Source: an uncultured Porphyromonadaceae bacterium
Lineage (GTDB): Bacteria > Bacteroidota > Bacteroidia > Bacteroidales > Muribaculaceae
Direction of reading: 5' to 3'
DNA: 42,417 nt
Assembly (NCBI GenBank): GCA_947177575.1
Contig: CAMWVA010000011.1
Span: forward strand, 1-42,417
How positions within the stretch are numbered: position 1 is the first letter of the stretch; the number at the start of each line of letters is the position of its first letter. Positions 7,944-15,911 of the stretch are shown piece by piece. The translations under genes were made by a program, and so were the position numbers. Under the pieces are notes generated by a model, which was not told the origin of the DNA, made no database searches, and worked only from the letters and a program-made list of their open reading frames with translations.

Positions 7944-9260
7944 ATGACTGATAATTCCGATATTCTGAAAGCGGCTTATTATACACTTGGGTGTAAACTC
8001 AATTTCGCCGAGTCGTCAACCATAGGTAAACTCATGGCTGAACGTGGCATAATTCGGGCCGCTGCCGGTGAGACTCCTGATATATGCGTAGTTAATACTT
8101 GTTCGGTTACTGAGATGGCTGATAAGAAGGGACGCCAGCTGATACGTCGTCTTGCCACTCGCTATCCGAAAGCCACAATAGTGGTAACAGGCTGCTATGC
8201 ACAGCTCAAGCCTGATGAAGTAGCAAACCTGCCGGGAGTCGATATTGTACTTGGCTCCGATCAGAAGCTGCTTATGGCTGATTACATAGACCGTTGGCGC
8301 AATGAAAGGCAAAAAGAGGTGGCTGTAACGCCGACAAACGATATAAAAACCTTCAGACATTCATGTGAACGCGGTGACAGAACCCGTTACTTTCTGAAGG
8401 TACAGGACGGTTGTGATTATTTCTGTACATATTGTACTATACCATACGCACGGGGGCGCTCTCGTTCCGGAAAGACTGATGAGCTGGTGGCTCTCGCACG
8501 TCAGGCAGCAGCACAAGGCGGACGTGAAATCGTTATAACCGGAGTCAACATCGGTGAATTCGGCCGAGATTCCGGTGAGAAATTCTTTGACCTGCTGAAA
8601 AATCTTGACGCTATTGAAGGTATTGAACGCTATCGTATCTCTTCTATAGAACCCAACCTGCTTACCGATGAAATTATAGATTGGATAGCCAATGAAGCAC
8701 GCGCTTTCATGCCTCATTTCCATATACCCCTGCAGTCAGGTTCGGATAAAGTGCTACGCTTAATGAACAGACGCTATGACACAGCTCTCTTCCGTCACAG
8801 AGTTGAATATATACGCCAACATATTCCGGATGCTTTTATTGGTGTTGATATAATAGCCGGAGCTCGGGGTGAAACTCCTGAAGAATGGAAACGAAGCTTT
8901 GATTTCGCAACATCATTGCCAGTCACACGTTTCCATGTATTCCCATACTCCGAACGTCCCGGAACATCAGCATTACATCTTGCCAATCCGGTCAGTCAGC
9001 ATGATAAGCATCTGCGGGTCAAAGCTCTCACAGATTTGTCTGACAGCAAACTGCATGAGTTCATGATTTCTCAGCTTGGTCTGTCACGTCCGGTACTGTG
9101 GGAAGGAAGTGCTGACGGTCACACTATGCACGGTCTGACTGATAATTATCTACGTGTTTGTGCTCCTTTAAAACCAGAGTTTGTAAACACAGTTACTTTG
9201 GCTCATCTTGACCGTTTAGCTCATAACGAACCTGATACTATTGAGGCTACCTGCCTCTAA
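7944..9260 (+). CDS. mtaB: tRNA t6A37 methylthiotransferase MtaB
   Basis: MtaB (438 aa) is a radical SAM enzyme that adds a methylthio group to N6-threonylcarbamoyladenosine-37 of tRNAs reading ANN codons. The UPF0004 domain supplies Cys17, Cys53 and Cys84 for one iron-sulfur cluster (YTLGCKLN, VNTCSVTE, VTGCYAQ). The radical SAM motif CDYFCTYC holds Cys157, Cys161 and Cys164. The C-terminal part (about residues 370-435) is the short TRAM-like region. The ATG is 4 nt past the -7 box. A glycosyltransferase gene follows after 10 nt. Confidence 0.95.
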   Translation: MTDNSDILKAAYYTLGCKLNFAESSTIGKLMAERGIIRAAAGETPDICVVNTCSVTEMADKKGRQLIRRLATRYPKATIVVTGCYAQLKPDEVANLPGVDIVLGSDQKLLMADYIDRWRNERQKEVAVTPTNDIKTFRHSCERGDRTRYFLKVQDGCDYFCTYCTIPYARGRSRSGKTDELVALARQAAAQGGREIVITGVNIGEFGRDSGEKFFDLLKNLDAIEGIERYRISSIEPNLLTDEIIDWIANEARAFMPHFHIPLQSGSDKVLRLMNRRYDTALFRHRVEYIRQHIPDAFIGVDIIAGARGETPEEWKRSFDFATSLPVTRFHVFPYSERPGTSALHLANPVSQHDKHLRVKALTDLSDSKLHEFMISQLGLSRPVLWEGSADGHTMHGLTDNYLRVCAPLKPEFVNTVTLAHLDRLAHNEPDTIEATCL

Positions 9261-9270
9261 CCCAAGGATT

Positions 9271-10263
9271 ATGAAAGAACTATCGGTTATAATACTGAAT
9301 TGGAACGGACTCAATCTGCTTGAACGTTTCCTACCTGTAGCAGCGCGCTACACAACCGGTGAGAATGTAGAGCTGATTGTGGCTGATAACGGCTCTACAG
9401 ACCATTCTGTAAAATGGATACGTGAACATTTTCCGGAAATTCGTATCATAGAATTAGGTCAGAATTACGGATTCGCAGAAGGCTATAACCAAGCTATAAG
9501 TCAGATAAACACACCATTCACCCTGTTACTCAACTCAGATGTCGAAGTCACTGAAGGATGGTGGCAGCCGTTGCTGACTTTCATGAAATCTGAATCGAAA
9601 GTAGGAGCCTGCCAACCGAAAATCAAGTCTTTACGTCAACGGGAATATTTTGAATATGCCGGCGCAGCCGGAGGTCTTCTCGACCGCCTCGGGTATCCCT
9701 ATTGTTACGGCCGGCTGTTCGATGTCGTAGAGCAGGACAAAGGACAATATGACGGCCCTCCGACTAAGATAGCATGGGCCTCGGGTGCGGCACTTATGGT
9801 ACGTACTGATTTGTACCGACAGTTAGGAGGATTGGATTCAGCATTCTTCGCTCACATGGAGGAAATAGACCTATGTTGCCGTATGCAGGCAGCAGGTTAC
9901 GGTGTATATGCTCTAACAGATTGTGAAGTGTTTCATCTCGGTGGAGCATCACTTAATTATGGCGATGCACGAAAGACATATCTCAACTTCCGTAACAATC
10001 TGTTGTTGCTACATAAGAACCTTCCTGACGGACGACGCGGCCGTGTACTGCTGTGGAGACGTCTGGCCGATACATTAGCGTTCGGAGCTTTTGTCGTAAA
10101 AGCAGACTGGGCGAATGCCCGTGCGATACTTAAAGCACATAAAGATTTCCGTGCCATGCGTCGGCTCTATACCCGGCACCCGCAGACAGACTTTATGTCT
10201 TCCATGCCTGGTGCACGCCGCTGGGCTGTATGGGATCGTTACGTGCGCCGTATGACGCACTGA
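9271..10263 (+). CDS. Glycosyltransferase family 2 protein
   Basis: A 330-residue GT-A fold glycosyltransferase that transfers a sugar from a nucleotide donor, probably to a surface glycan. SVIILNWNG opens the fold, ADNGSTDHS contains the nucleotide-binding Asp, and LLLNSDVEV holds the SD-type metal site. ASGAALMVRTDLY and FFAHMEEIDLCCRMQAAGY match the rhamnosyltransferase-like (WbbL/RfbF) subgroup. No membrane helix is evident. An upstream TTG in frame (9241) lies inside mtaB; ATG 9271 fits the family start. In Bacteroidetes a GT of this type often sits between mtaB and surE, so this placement is ordinary; substrate unknown. Confidence 0.9.
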   Translation: MKELSVIILNWNGLNLLERFLPVAARYTTGENVELIVADNGSTDHSVKWIREHFPEIRIIELGQNYGFAEGYNQAISQINTPFTLLLNSDVEVTEGWWQPLLTFMKSESKVGACQPKIKSLRQREYFEYAGAAGGLLDRLGYPYCYGRLFDVVEQDKGQYDGPPTKIAWASGAALMVRTDLYRQLGGLDSAFFAHMEEIDLCCRMQAAGYGVYALTDCEVFHLGGASLNYGDARKTYLNFRNNLLLLHKNLPDGRRGRVLLWRRLADTLAFGAFVVKADWANARAILKAHKDFRAMRRLYTRHPQTDFMSSMPGARRWAVWDRYVRRMTH

Positions 10264-10289
10264 TAGAAAAACACTTAAATACTAAGATT

Positions 10290-11123
10290 ATGGCATCTAA
10301 CAAAGAGGCTAAAACGTCTCATAATAAAAACAGTGAGAACTCTACTCCACAACAACCTTTGATTCTGGTAAGTAATGATGACGGTTATCAGGCCCCGGGT
10401 GTGAAATGTCTGGTAGAACGTCTGCAACGCTTCGGACACGTCGTATGCGTATGTCCGGATGCTGCCCGTTCAGGACAATCAATGGCACTGACAGTCAATT
10501 CGCCTTTGCGCCTTACCCGACTCCCTGACCTCGGTGAGTCAGAGATGTACTGCACTAACGGTACTCCTGTAGACTGTGTAAAATTAGCTATGCATACCGT
10601 ATGCCGTAAGCGGCGTCCGGATCTGCTTGTATCAGGTATCAACCATGGTTCGAATGCTTCAGTCAATGTTATGTATTCAGGTACTATGGGAGCTGCTTTT
10701 GAAGGATGTGCATGCGGTATTCCGTCAGTTGGCTTCTCACTGACTTCACACAGTATGCAGGCTGACTTCACTCCGGCGCTTACATACGTGGATTTCATAG
10801 TCCGTCGTATCCTAACCGACGGATTGCCTGAAGGAGTCTGCCTGAATGTTAATATTCCCGCTGATTGCATACCGACTGAGATGAGGCTTGTAAGAGCCGC
10901 CCGAAGCCATTGGAGCGATGAGTATGCTGATTATACTGATCCACATGGTCAGCCTTTCTACTGGCTCACCGGTAAACTCATAAACCTTGAACCGGAAGCA
11001 ACTGACACTGACCTTTATGTACTCGAGCATAAAATAGTGTCAGTCGTACCCTGTATGCTTGACCGTACAGCTGATGTCACTTCGCATAGCTGGCTGCAGG
11101 AGCTTGACGGAGTACGCCCCTGA
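10290..11123 (+). CDS. surE: 5'-nucleotidase SurE
   Basis: SurE (277 aa) is a metal-dependent nucleoside 5'-monophosphate phosphatase, usually linked to stationary-phase survival. LVSNDDGYQAPGV (about residues 26-38) provides the paired Asp ligands; SGQSMALTVNSPLRL, NGTPVDCV and SGINHGSNASVNVMYSGTMGAA are the remaining conserved blocks. The frame is open further upstream inside the glycosyltransferase gene, but ATG 10290 follows its stop by 26 nt and leaves a short hydrophilic N-terminal extension of about 22 residues relative to the usual family start. A hairpin terminator follows at 11206. Confidence 0.93.
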   Translation: MASNKEAKTSHNKNSENSTPQQPLILVSNDDGYQAPGVKCLVERLQRFGHVVCVCPDAARSGQSMALTVNSPLRLTRLPDLGESEMYCTNGTPVDCVKLAMHTVCRKRRPDLLVSGINHGSNASVNVMYSGTMGAAFEGCACGIPSVGFSLTSHSMQADFTPALTYVDFIVRRILTDGLPEGVCLNVNIPADCIPTEMRLVRAARSHWSDEYADYTDPHGQPFYWLTGKLINLEPEATDTDLYVLEHKIVSVVPCMLDRTADVTSHSWLQELDGVRP

Positions 11124-11205
11124 CTCTCATTAGCACCTAACGATAATAGCGTAACAGACCTTTACGACTACAAAAACACCTTTTAGACCAAATTTAACAA
11201 TTGTT

Positions 11206-11248
11206 AACGATGAGTAAATCTTTCAATGAGATTTATACTCATCGTTTT
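11206..11248 (+). terminator. Terminator of the mtaB-GT-surE operon
   Basis: Arms AACGATGAGTAAATCT (11206-11221) and AGATTTATACTCATCGTT (11229-11246) pair with one 2-nt bulge and a 7-nt loop, followed by T residues. The position 83 nt after the surE stop is suitable. Confidence 0.65.
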
Positions 11249-11284
11249 CTGTATAATAGGTAAGCTTCAATTAGATTTTTTAAC

Positions 11285-11292
11285 TAATTTTG
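11285..11292 (+). promoter_or_regulatory. Possible -7 box at the head of the noncoding region
   Basis: TAATTTTG is a perfect -7 match; no convincing -33 element is seen. If active, it would produce a transcript of about 380 nt ending at the terminator at 11677. Confidence 0.4.
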
Positions 11293-11592
11293 CAACCAAT
11301 GTAAAAACTCAATATTTAACGAACCTTCGATACCTCATTTCCACTGACACATTCTCGGTATGTGTACAATCTCTACCGATTGCTTCTCCTCACTCCACCG
11401 TATATATACAATAGACCCATCGTAAGGGTCTCTCCACTCAATCACTGACAGTTCGAAAGACTCCTCACAGATATAGTGTAAGATAACACGCTAAGTCGTA
11501 ATCTTACCAATTAGGAATCGTTTCATTAGAGTAACTAATTGTTGCATTAGTAAAGTTATGGATTAAAACACTTGTAACTAAATTTTTAATTA

Positions 11593-11677
11593 GGATTAGG
11601 ACCATCGGCAGGCCACGCTGGTAATCGGGGTCTGCCGGAAGAAACAGGGACGTAGTGAGTACGGCCTTGTTTTTTTA
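11593..11677 (+). ncRNA. Candidate structured noncoding RNA ending in a terminator
   Basis: Stem 1 pairs CGGCAGGCC (11606-11614) with GGTCTGCCG (11629-11637), nine pairs including one G-T wobble. Stem 2 pairs ACAGGG/CCTTGT and CGTA/TACG (11644-11670) around a GTGAG loop and is followed by seven T, a classic intrinsic terminator. A near-consensus TAAATTTT at 11579 could give an ~85-nt RNA; the box at 11285 would give a longer one. No match to tmRNA, RNase P or SRP signature sequences was seen by eye. A murF leader is unlikely, because murF has its own promoter after the terminator. Confidence 0.4.
11644..11677 (+). terminator. Intrinsic terminator upstream of the murF-alr promoter
   Basis: An imperfect ten-pair stem with a small internal loop and a T7 tail, ending about 12 bases before the -33 element of the next promoter. 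It isolates murF-alr from upstream transcription. Confidence 0.65.
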
Positions 11678-11712
11678 TTGCTATTATGATTGCATATCAC
11701 GGCCGGCTCATC

Positions 11713-11720
11713 TAACTTTG
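11713..11720 (+). promoter_or_regulatory. Promoter of murF-alr
   Basis: TAACTTTG with ATTG ending 20 nt upstream, a good -33/-7 pair. The start near 11727 leaves a leader of only about 8 nt before ATG 11735. Confidence 0.6.
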
Positions 11721-11734
11721 CATATAATTTTATA

Positions 11735-14233
11735 ATGAAATCCATGTCATCTACAATCGGAGAAATCGCTGCCTGGCTTGGTCTGCCACCTACAACACAT
11801 TCAGGACGCCATGTTGTACAGCTGGCTCATGACTCACGTACACTCAATTCACCTGACGGCACACTGTTTTTTGCCCTGCGCACTAAAGCAGATGATGGTC
11901 ATCGCTTCATCAGTGACCTTTATAAACGAGGAGTACGTAATTTTGTAGTTGACCATATTCCCACTGACATGCTACCTGTTCCGTCAGATGTATGTTTTCT
12001 CATTGTGCCCGATACACTGAAAGCTTTGCAACAGATAGGCAGAGAATGTCGGAAGCGTTTCAGAGGAATTGTTACAGCAATAACAGGAAGCCGTGGTAAA
12101 ACTACTCTCAAAGAATGGATTTTTCAGCTTATGGAGCCTTTAAAGGATATATCACGTAGTCCACGCAGCTTCAATTCGCAGATAGGAGTACCTCTTTCAC
12201 TATGGAGTATCCGACCTGACAGCCAATTAGCCATAATCGAAGTCGGGGTTTCAGCAACCGGTGATATGGAGAAATTACGTGATATTATTAATCCTGATAT
12301 TTTAATACTCACCAATATAGGCCGTGAACATGAAAAAGGATTTGCTTCTTTGTCTGAAAAAGCAACCGAAAAAGTAAATCTGGCATTGGCTCCATCATGC
12401 AGGGCAGTAATTTTCGCAGCTGACTCTCCTTTAATGACTGAAGCTATCAGTACACTTCCTACCAATAGAAAGCGTTTCGGCTGGTCTCTGACTGATCCGA
12501 AAGCATGGCTATTTATCAATTGTCCTGAACTTCCGGCTGTTCCTGACGGTAAGCCTATTATTTTATCGTTTAATTTTAATGGGCACCGCTATACACTGCG
12601 TGTACCACTACGTAATAGTGCCGATGTAGAAAACATGGCTAACGCGCTTGCTTTTATGCTGGTAAGCGGAGTACAGCCTGAAGTCGCAATCCAGAGATTT
12701 GAAACACTCAGACATATTGATACACGTCTCAATGTTTCGGAAGGCGTTAACGGGTGTTCGGTAGTATATGACAGTTACACCAGCGATTTCTCCTCATTAA
12801 CTCCTGCACTCGATTTCGTACTGCGTCGCGCTATGCCCTCACAGCGTCTTACTCTTATCCTGAGTGACCCGCGTCATGAAGCCTCCGATGCTACATTATA
12901 TAACGCTATGGCAGAACTGGTGAAGCGAGCCGGAATAAAACGTTTCATAGGCGTCGGCCCGGGATTAAGCCGCCACAAAGAGCTCTTTGCTCCGGACGCG
13001 CTCTTCTTTGATTCTACCGATAGTCTGATGCAGCATCTTAGTCCTTCGGATTTTGACCAAGAGATTATTTTACTCAAAGGAGCGCCGGACTTTGAGTTTG
13101 GTCGTATTTCCCAAATGCTTGAAGCACGCACACATGAGACAGTACTCGAAGTAAATCTTGACTCCATAACCAAAAATTATAATTATTTCCGGCGTCAGCT
13201 GCCACAGGGAACAGGAGTTATATGTATGGTTAAGGCGTCGGGTTACGGAGCCGGCAGCAGAGAAATTGCTAAAACACTTCAGGACGCCGGGGCTGCCTAT
13301 CTGGCTGTAGCAGTTCTCGATGAAGGCATTGATCTGCGTGAGAACGGTATTACTATGCCGATAATGGTAATGAATCCTAAAGTAGTCAATTACAAGGCTA
13401 TGTTTGCCTATCATCTCGAACCTGAGATTTACTCACTTGAGATGTTAGGTGATGTAATACGCGAGGCACACAAAAACGGTATTAACGACTATCCGGTACA
13501 CATTAAACTTGATACCGGTATGCACCGTATGGGATTTATCGAAAGCGAGATATCTGAACTCCTCAAGATTCTTACTGAATGTCATGAAATAAAAGTCAGT
13601 TCTGTCTTTTCACATCTTGCCACTGCCGATGAACCGGCTATGGATGATTACACCCTGATGCAGCTTCATACCTTCGACCGTCTGACAGGAAAGATGCTTG
13701 CCACGTTACCTTATAGCTTCAGACGTCATATCCTCAATTCAGCAGGTATTCTACGTTTTCCACAGTATCACTACGATATGGTACGTCTTGGCATCGGCCT
13801 TTACGGTGTCAACACCTTACCACCCGATATAGAACAACCCCTTGCGGTAGTATCCACACTTCGCACCGTTATTATAGCTCTGCGACAATGGGAACCGGGC
13901 ACTACTATAGGTTACGGACGTCACGGCAAAATCACACGTCCGAGTCTCATAGCTACAATACCGATAGGTTACGCCGACGGTATGAACCGTCATTTCGGAC
14001 GCGGAGCGATATCAGTCCGTGTCAACGGCCACGATGCCCCTACTATCGGCAACATCTGTATGGATGCCTGCATGATTGATGTCACAGGTATAGAATGTAA
14101 AGTAGGTGATTATGTCGAAATCTTCGGTAACGACACACCGATACAACGTCTCGCCGACACTCTCGGCACAATACCTTACGAAGTATTGACATCTGTTTCA
14201 CCCAGAGTTAAACGTGTCTATTACCGCGAGTAA
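11735..14233 (+). CDS. Bifunctional MurF D-Ala-D-Ala ligase / alanine racemase
   Basis: A fused enzyme of 832 residues. The N-terminal MurF half (about 1-455) adds D-Ala-D-Ala to UDP-MurNAc-tripeptide: the ATP loop TGSRGKTTLKEW is near residue 116, and the ligase helix LTNIGREHEKGFAS follows. The C-terminal half (about 465-832) is a fold-III alanine racemase: CMVKASGYGAGSRE holds the PLP lysine (Lys500), with GYGRHGK bearing the second catalytic Tyr and IPIGYADGMNRHFG. One chain thus makes D-Ala and uses its dipeptide. The fusion is known in Bacteroidetes. VYDSYTSD replaces the usual MurF DxYNANP block. The ATG is chosen by promoter position and family start. Confidence 0.93.
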   Translation: MKSMSSTIGEIAAWLGLPPTTHSGRHVVQLAHDSRTLNSPDGTLFFALRTKADDGHRFISDLYKRGVRNFVVDHIPTDMLPVPSDVCFLIVPDTLKALQQIGRECRKRFRGIVTAITGSRGKTTLKEWIFQLMEPLKDISRSPRSFNSQIGVPLSLWSIRPDSQLAIIEVGVSATGDMEKLRDIINPDILILTNIGREHEKGFASLSEKATEKVNLALAPSCRAVIFAADSPLMTEAISTLPTNRKRFGWSLTDPKAWLFINCPELPAVPDGKPIILSFNFNGHRYTLRVPLRNSADVENMANALAFMLVSGVQPEVAIQRFETLRHIDTRLNVSEGVNGCSVVYDSYTSDFSSLTPALDFVLRRAMPSQRLTLILSDPRHEASDATLYNAMAELVKRAGIKRFIGVGPGLSRHKELFAPDALFFDSTDSLMQHLSPSDFDQEIILLKGAPDFEFGRISQMLEARTHETVLEVNLDSITKNYNYFRRQLPQGTGVICMVKASGYGAGSREIAKTLQDAGAAYLAVAVLDEGIDLRENGITMPIMVMNPKVVNYKAMFAYHLEPEIYSLEMLGDVIREAHKNGINDYPVHIKLDTGMHRMGFIESEISELLKILTECHEIKVSSVFSHLATADEPAMDDYTLMQLHTFDRLTGKMLATLPYSFRRHILNSAGILRFPQYHYDMVRLGIGLYGVNTLPPDIEQPLAVVSTLRTVIIALRQWEPGTTIGYGRHGKITRPSLIATIPIGYADGMNRHFGRGAISVRVNGHDAPTIGNICMDACMIDVTGIECKVGDYVEIFGNDTPIQRLADTLGTIPYEVLTSVSPRVKRVYYRE

Positions 14234-14268
14234 CTTCATTTTTATATGGTTCTGTATGCTATCTGTCC

Positions 14269-15624
14269 ATGTCTGATAGAAAATTTTCCATAAGAAAATA
14301 TATAGCTATTATTGCCATACTTTTAGTATTGGTAATGACGGTGCTCGACGTCACGTTGGTTAATGTGTCGCTACCGGTACTGGCCGAAGATTTCGCTATC
14401 TCCGACTCCGTGATTGTATGGATTGTCACAGTCTATCAGCTTGTGATTACTGTTCTTTTGTTACCGCTATCATCAGCCGGCGACTTATACAGTTACCGTC
14501 GTAATTTTCTTACCGGTGTCATAATATTTACTATAGCATCTGCTTTATGCGCCGCTTCACAGACATTCAGCATGATAATCGTAGCCAGAGCACTTCAAGG
14601 AGTAGGAGCGGCCTGCGTCATGAGTGTGAATATAGCTCTGACACGTCTTATCTATCCGCGTGATATTCTCGGGCGTGGACTTGCTTTAAATGCGATGGTA
14701 ATAGCTATCGCCACTGCCGCCGGTCCGACAATAGCCGGCTGTATACTTTCCGTAGCTTCATGGCACTGGTTATTTCTTATCAATATTCCTTTCGGCGTCA
14801 TAGCTTTTATAATCGGTAAAAAGCTATTACCGCATAATCCACACAGAGAACCGAAAGTAAAATTTGACTGGATAGGTGCAATCGAAAATATAATTGTATT
14901 CGGTCTTATCTTTTATTCACTTGGTAGTTTCGCACGCAAAGGTGATTTCAGTACAAATATATGTCTGTTTATAGCAGGTGTAACGATTGGAGTATTCTAT
15001 GTAAAAAGGCAACTTAGACATGATGTGCCCATGCTGCCGGTCGATTTATTCAGAATCCGACTATATTCTCTCAGTATTGCTACTTCCGTATGTTCTTTTA
15101 TTGCCCAGAATATGGCTATGATTTCATTGCCATTTCTGTTTCTGAACAGACTTGGTCTATCGGAAATTACAACCGGACTCCTTATGACTCCCTGGTCATT
15201 AGCTACTATGATTACCTCACCTATAGCGGCAAGATTCATTGAGCATCATAATCCGGGCATCACAGCTGCCGCAGGTATGGGAGTTTACGCCACAGGTCTT
15301 ATCTTACTTGCCACTATGCCACAGAGCACTACTACAGAATTGGATATTGTCTGGCGTATGGCCATCTGCGGTATAGGCTTCGGAATGTTCCAGACACCTA
15401 ACAATGTAGTAATGGTTATTGCCACACCGGCTCATCGCACAGGTGGCGCGGGAGGTATGCAGAGTACAGCCCGTCTCGTCGGACAGACTCTCGGTGCCAC
15501 ACTTGTCACACTCATTTTCGCAATTGTGACACCTCTGATTTCAGTTACAGTATGCCTGTACACTGCTTTAGGCATGGCTGTAATCGCCGGCTTACTGAGT
15601 TTAAGCCGAGCTAACAAAATATAG
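14269..15624 (+). CDS. MFS transporter, DHA2 (EmrB/QacA-like) family
   Basis: A 451-residue inner-membrane carrier with about 13-14 helices, expected to export drugs or metabolites using the proton gradient. Helix 1 has TVLDVTLVNVSLPVLA, the DHA2 hallmark containing the Asp used in coupling. GDLYSYRRNF is the motif A loop after helix 2, and ALNAMVIAIATAAGPTIAG is the motif C-like antiporter segment in helix 5. It follows murF-alr after 35 nt on the same strand, probably by read-through. It faces xseB tail to tail with 39 nt between. The substrate is unknown. Confidence 0.88.
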   Translation: MSDRKFSIRKYIAIIAILLVLVMTVLDVTLVNVSLPVLAEDFAISDSVIVWIVTVYQLVITVLLLPLSSAGDLYSYRRNFLTGVIIFTIASALCAASQTFSMIIVARALQGVGAACVMSVNIALTRLIYPRDILGRGLALNAMVIAIATAAGPTIAGCILSVASWHWLFLINIPFGVIAFIIGKKLLPHNPHREPKVKFDWIGAIENIIVFGLIFYSLGSFARKGDFSTNICLFIAGVTIGVFYVKRQLRHDVPMLPVDLFRIRLYSLSIATSVCSFIAQNMAMISLPFLFLNRLGLSEITTGLLMTPWSLATMITSPIAARFIEHHNPGITAAAGMGVYATGLILLATMPQSTTTELDIVWRMAICGIGFGMFQTPNNVVMVIATPAHRTGGAGGMQSTARLVGQTLGATLVTLIFAIVTPLISVTVCLYTALGMAVIAGLLSLSRANKI

Positions 15625-15663
15625 CAATTCCTAAAACGACAGTATAAAAATTAGAATCCTAAA

Positions 15664-15876
15664 TTACTTGGAAAGGGTTGACTGAAGTTCTTCAAGACAG
15701 CGCTTCACATCTTCATCAGCTTTGAAAAGCTTCTGTTTACACAGCTTGAGGAGTTCAAGCGCACGCGAAGTGTAAGCTGCAAGACTATCAATGTCGCAAT
15801 CGTCGCGTTGCATACGGGCTACTATCTGTTCAAGCTCGGTTATAGCTTGGGTATATGTGAGTTCAGCGGTTGGCAT
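15664..15876 (-). CDS. xseB: Exodeoxyribonuclease VII small subunit
   Basis: XseB (70 aa) joins several copies to XseA to form exonuclease VII, which degrades single-stranded DNA to short oligonucleotides. TYTQAITELEQIVARMQRDDCDIDSLAAYTSRALELLKLCKQKL is the classic paired-helix sequence of this subunit. The gene lies 35 nt downstream of xseA on the same strand and ends the operon. Confidence 0.92.
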   Translation of the reverse strand: MPTAELTYTQAITELEQIVARMQRDDCDIDSLAAYTSRALELLKLCKQKLFKADEDVKRCLEELQSTLSK

Positions 15877-15911
15877 GTAAGATTAATTTTTAATGAGAGT
15901 CAGATTTATAA

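Larger units (their letters stand above)
11124..11734. other. 611-bp intergenic region with terminators, promoters and a candidate ncRNA
   Basis: From left to right it contains the surE terminator (11206-11248), a -7 box (11285-11292), a stretch with several small hairpins (for example AGACCC/GGGTCT near 11413 and GTAAGAT/ATCTTAC near 11480-11510), two strong 3' stems ending in T7 (11606-11677), and the murF-alr promoter (11713). The only ORF is short and has no recognisable feature. The gap is far longer than others in this dense window. Confidence 0.65.

Noticed and set aside
10388..10870. A 160-codon minus-strand frame
   Set aside because: Lies fully within surE on the opposite strand and has no recognisable feature.
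11226..11414. A 62-codon frame in the long noncoding region
   Set aside because: It begins in the surE terminator hairpin and overlaps the -7 box at 11285; the sequence has no signal or domain.
11448..11458. GTTCGA resembling the T-loop of a tRNA or tmRNA
   Set aside because: The surrounding bases do not form a T-arm, and no acceptor stem or CCA end is present.
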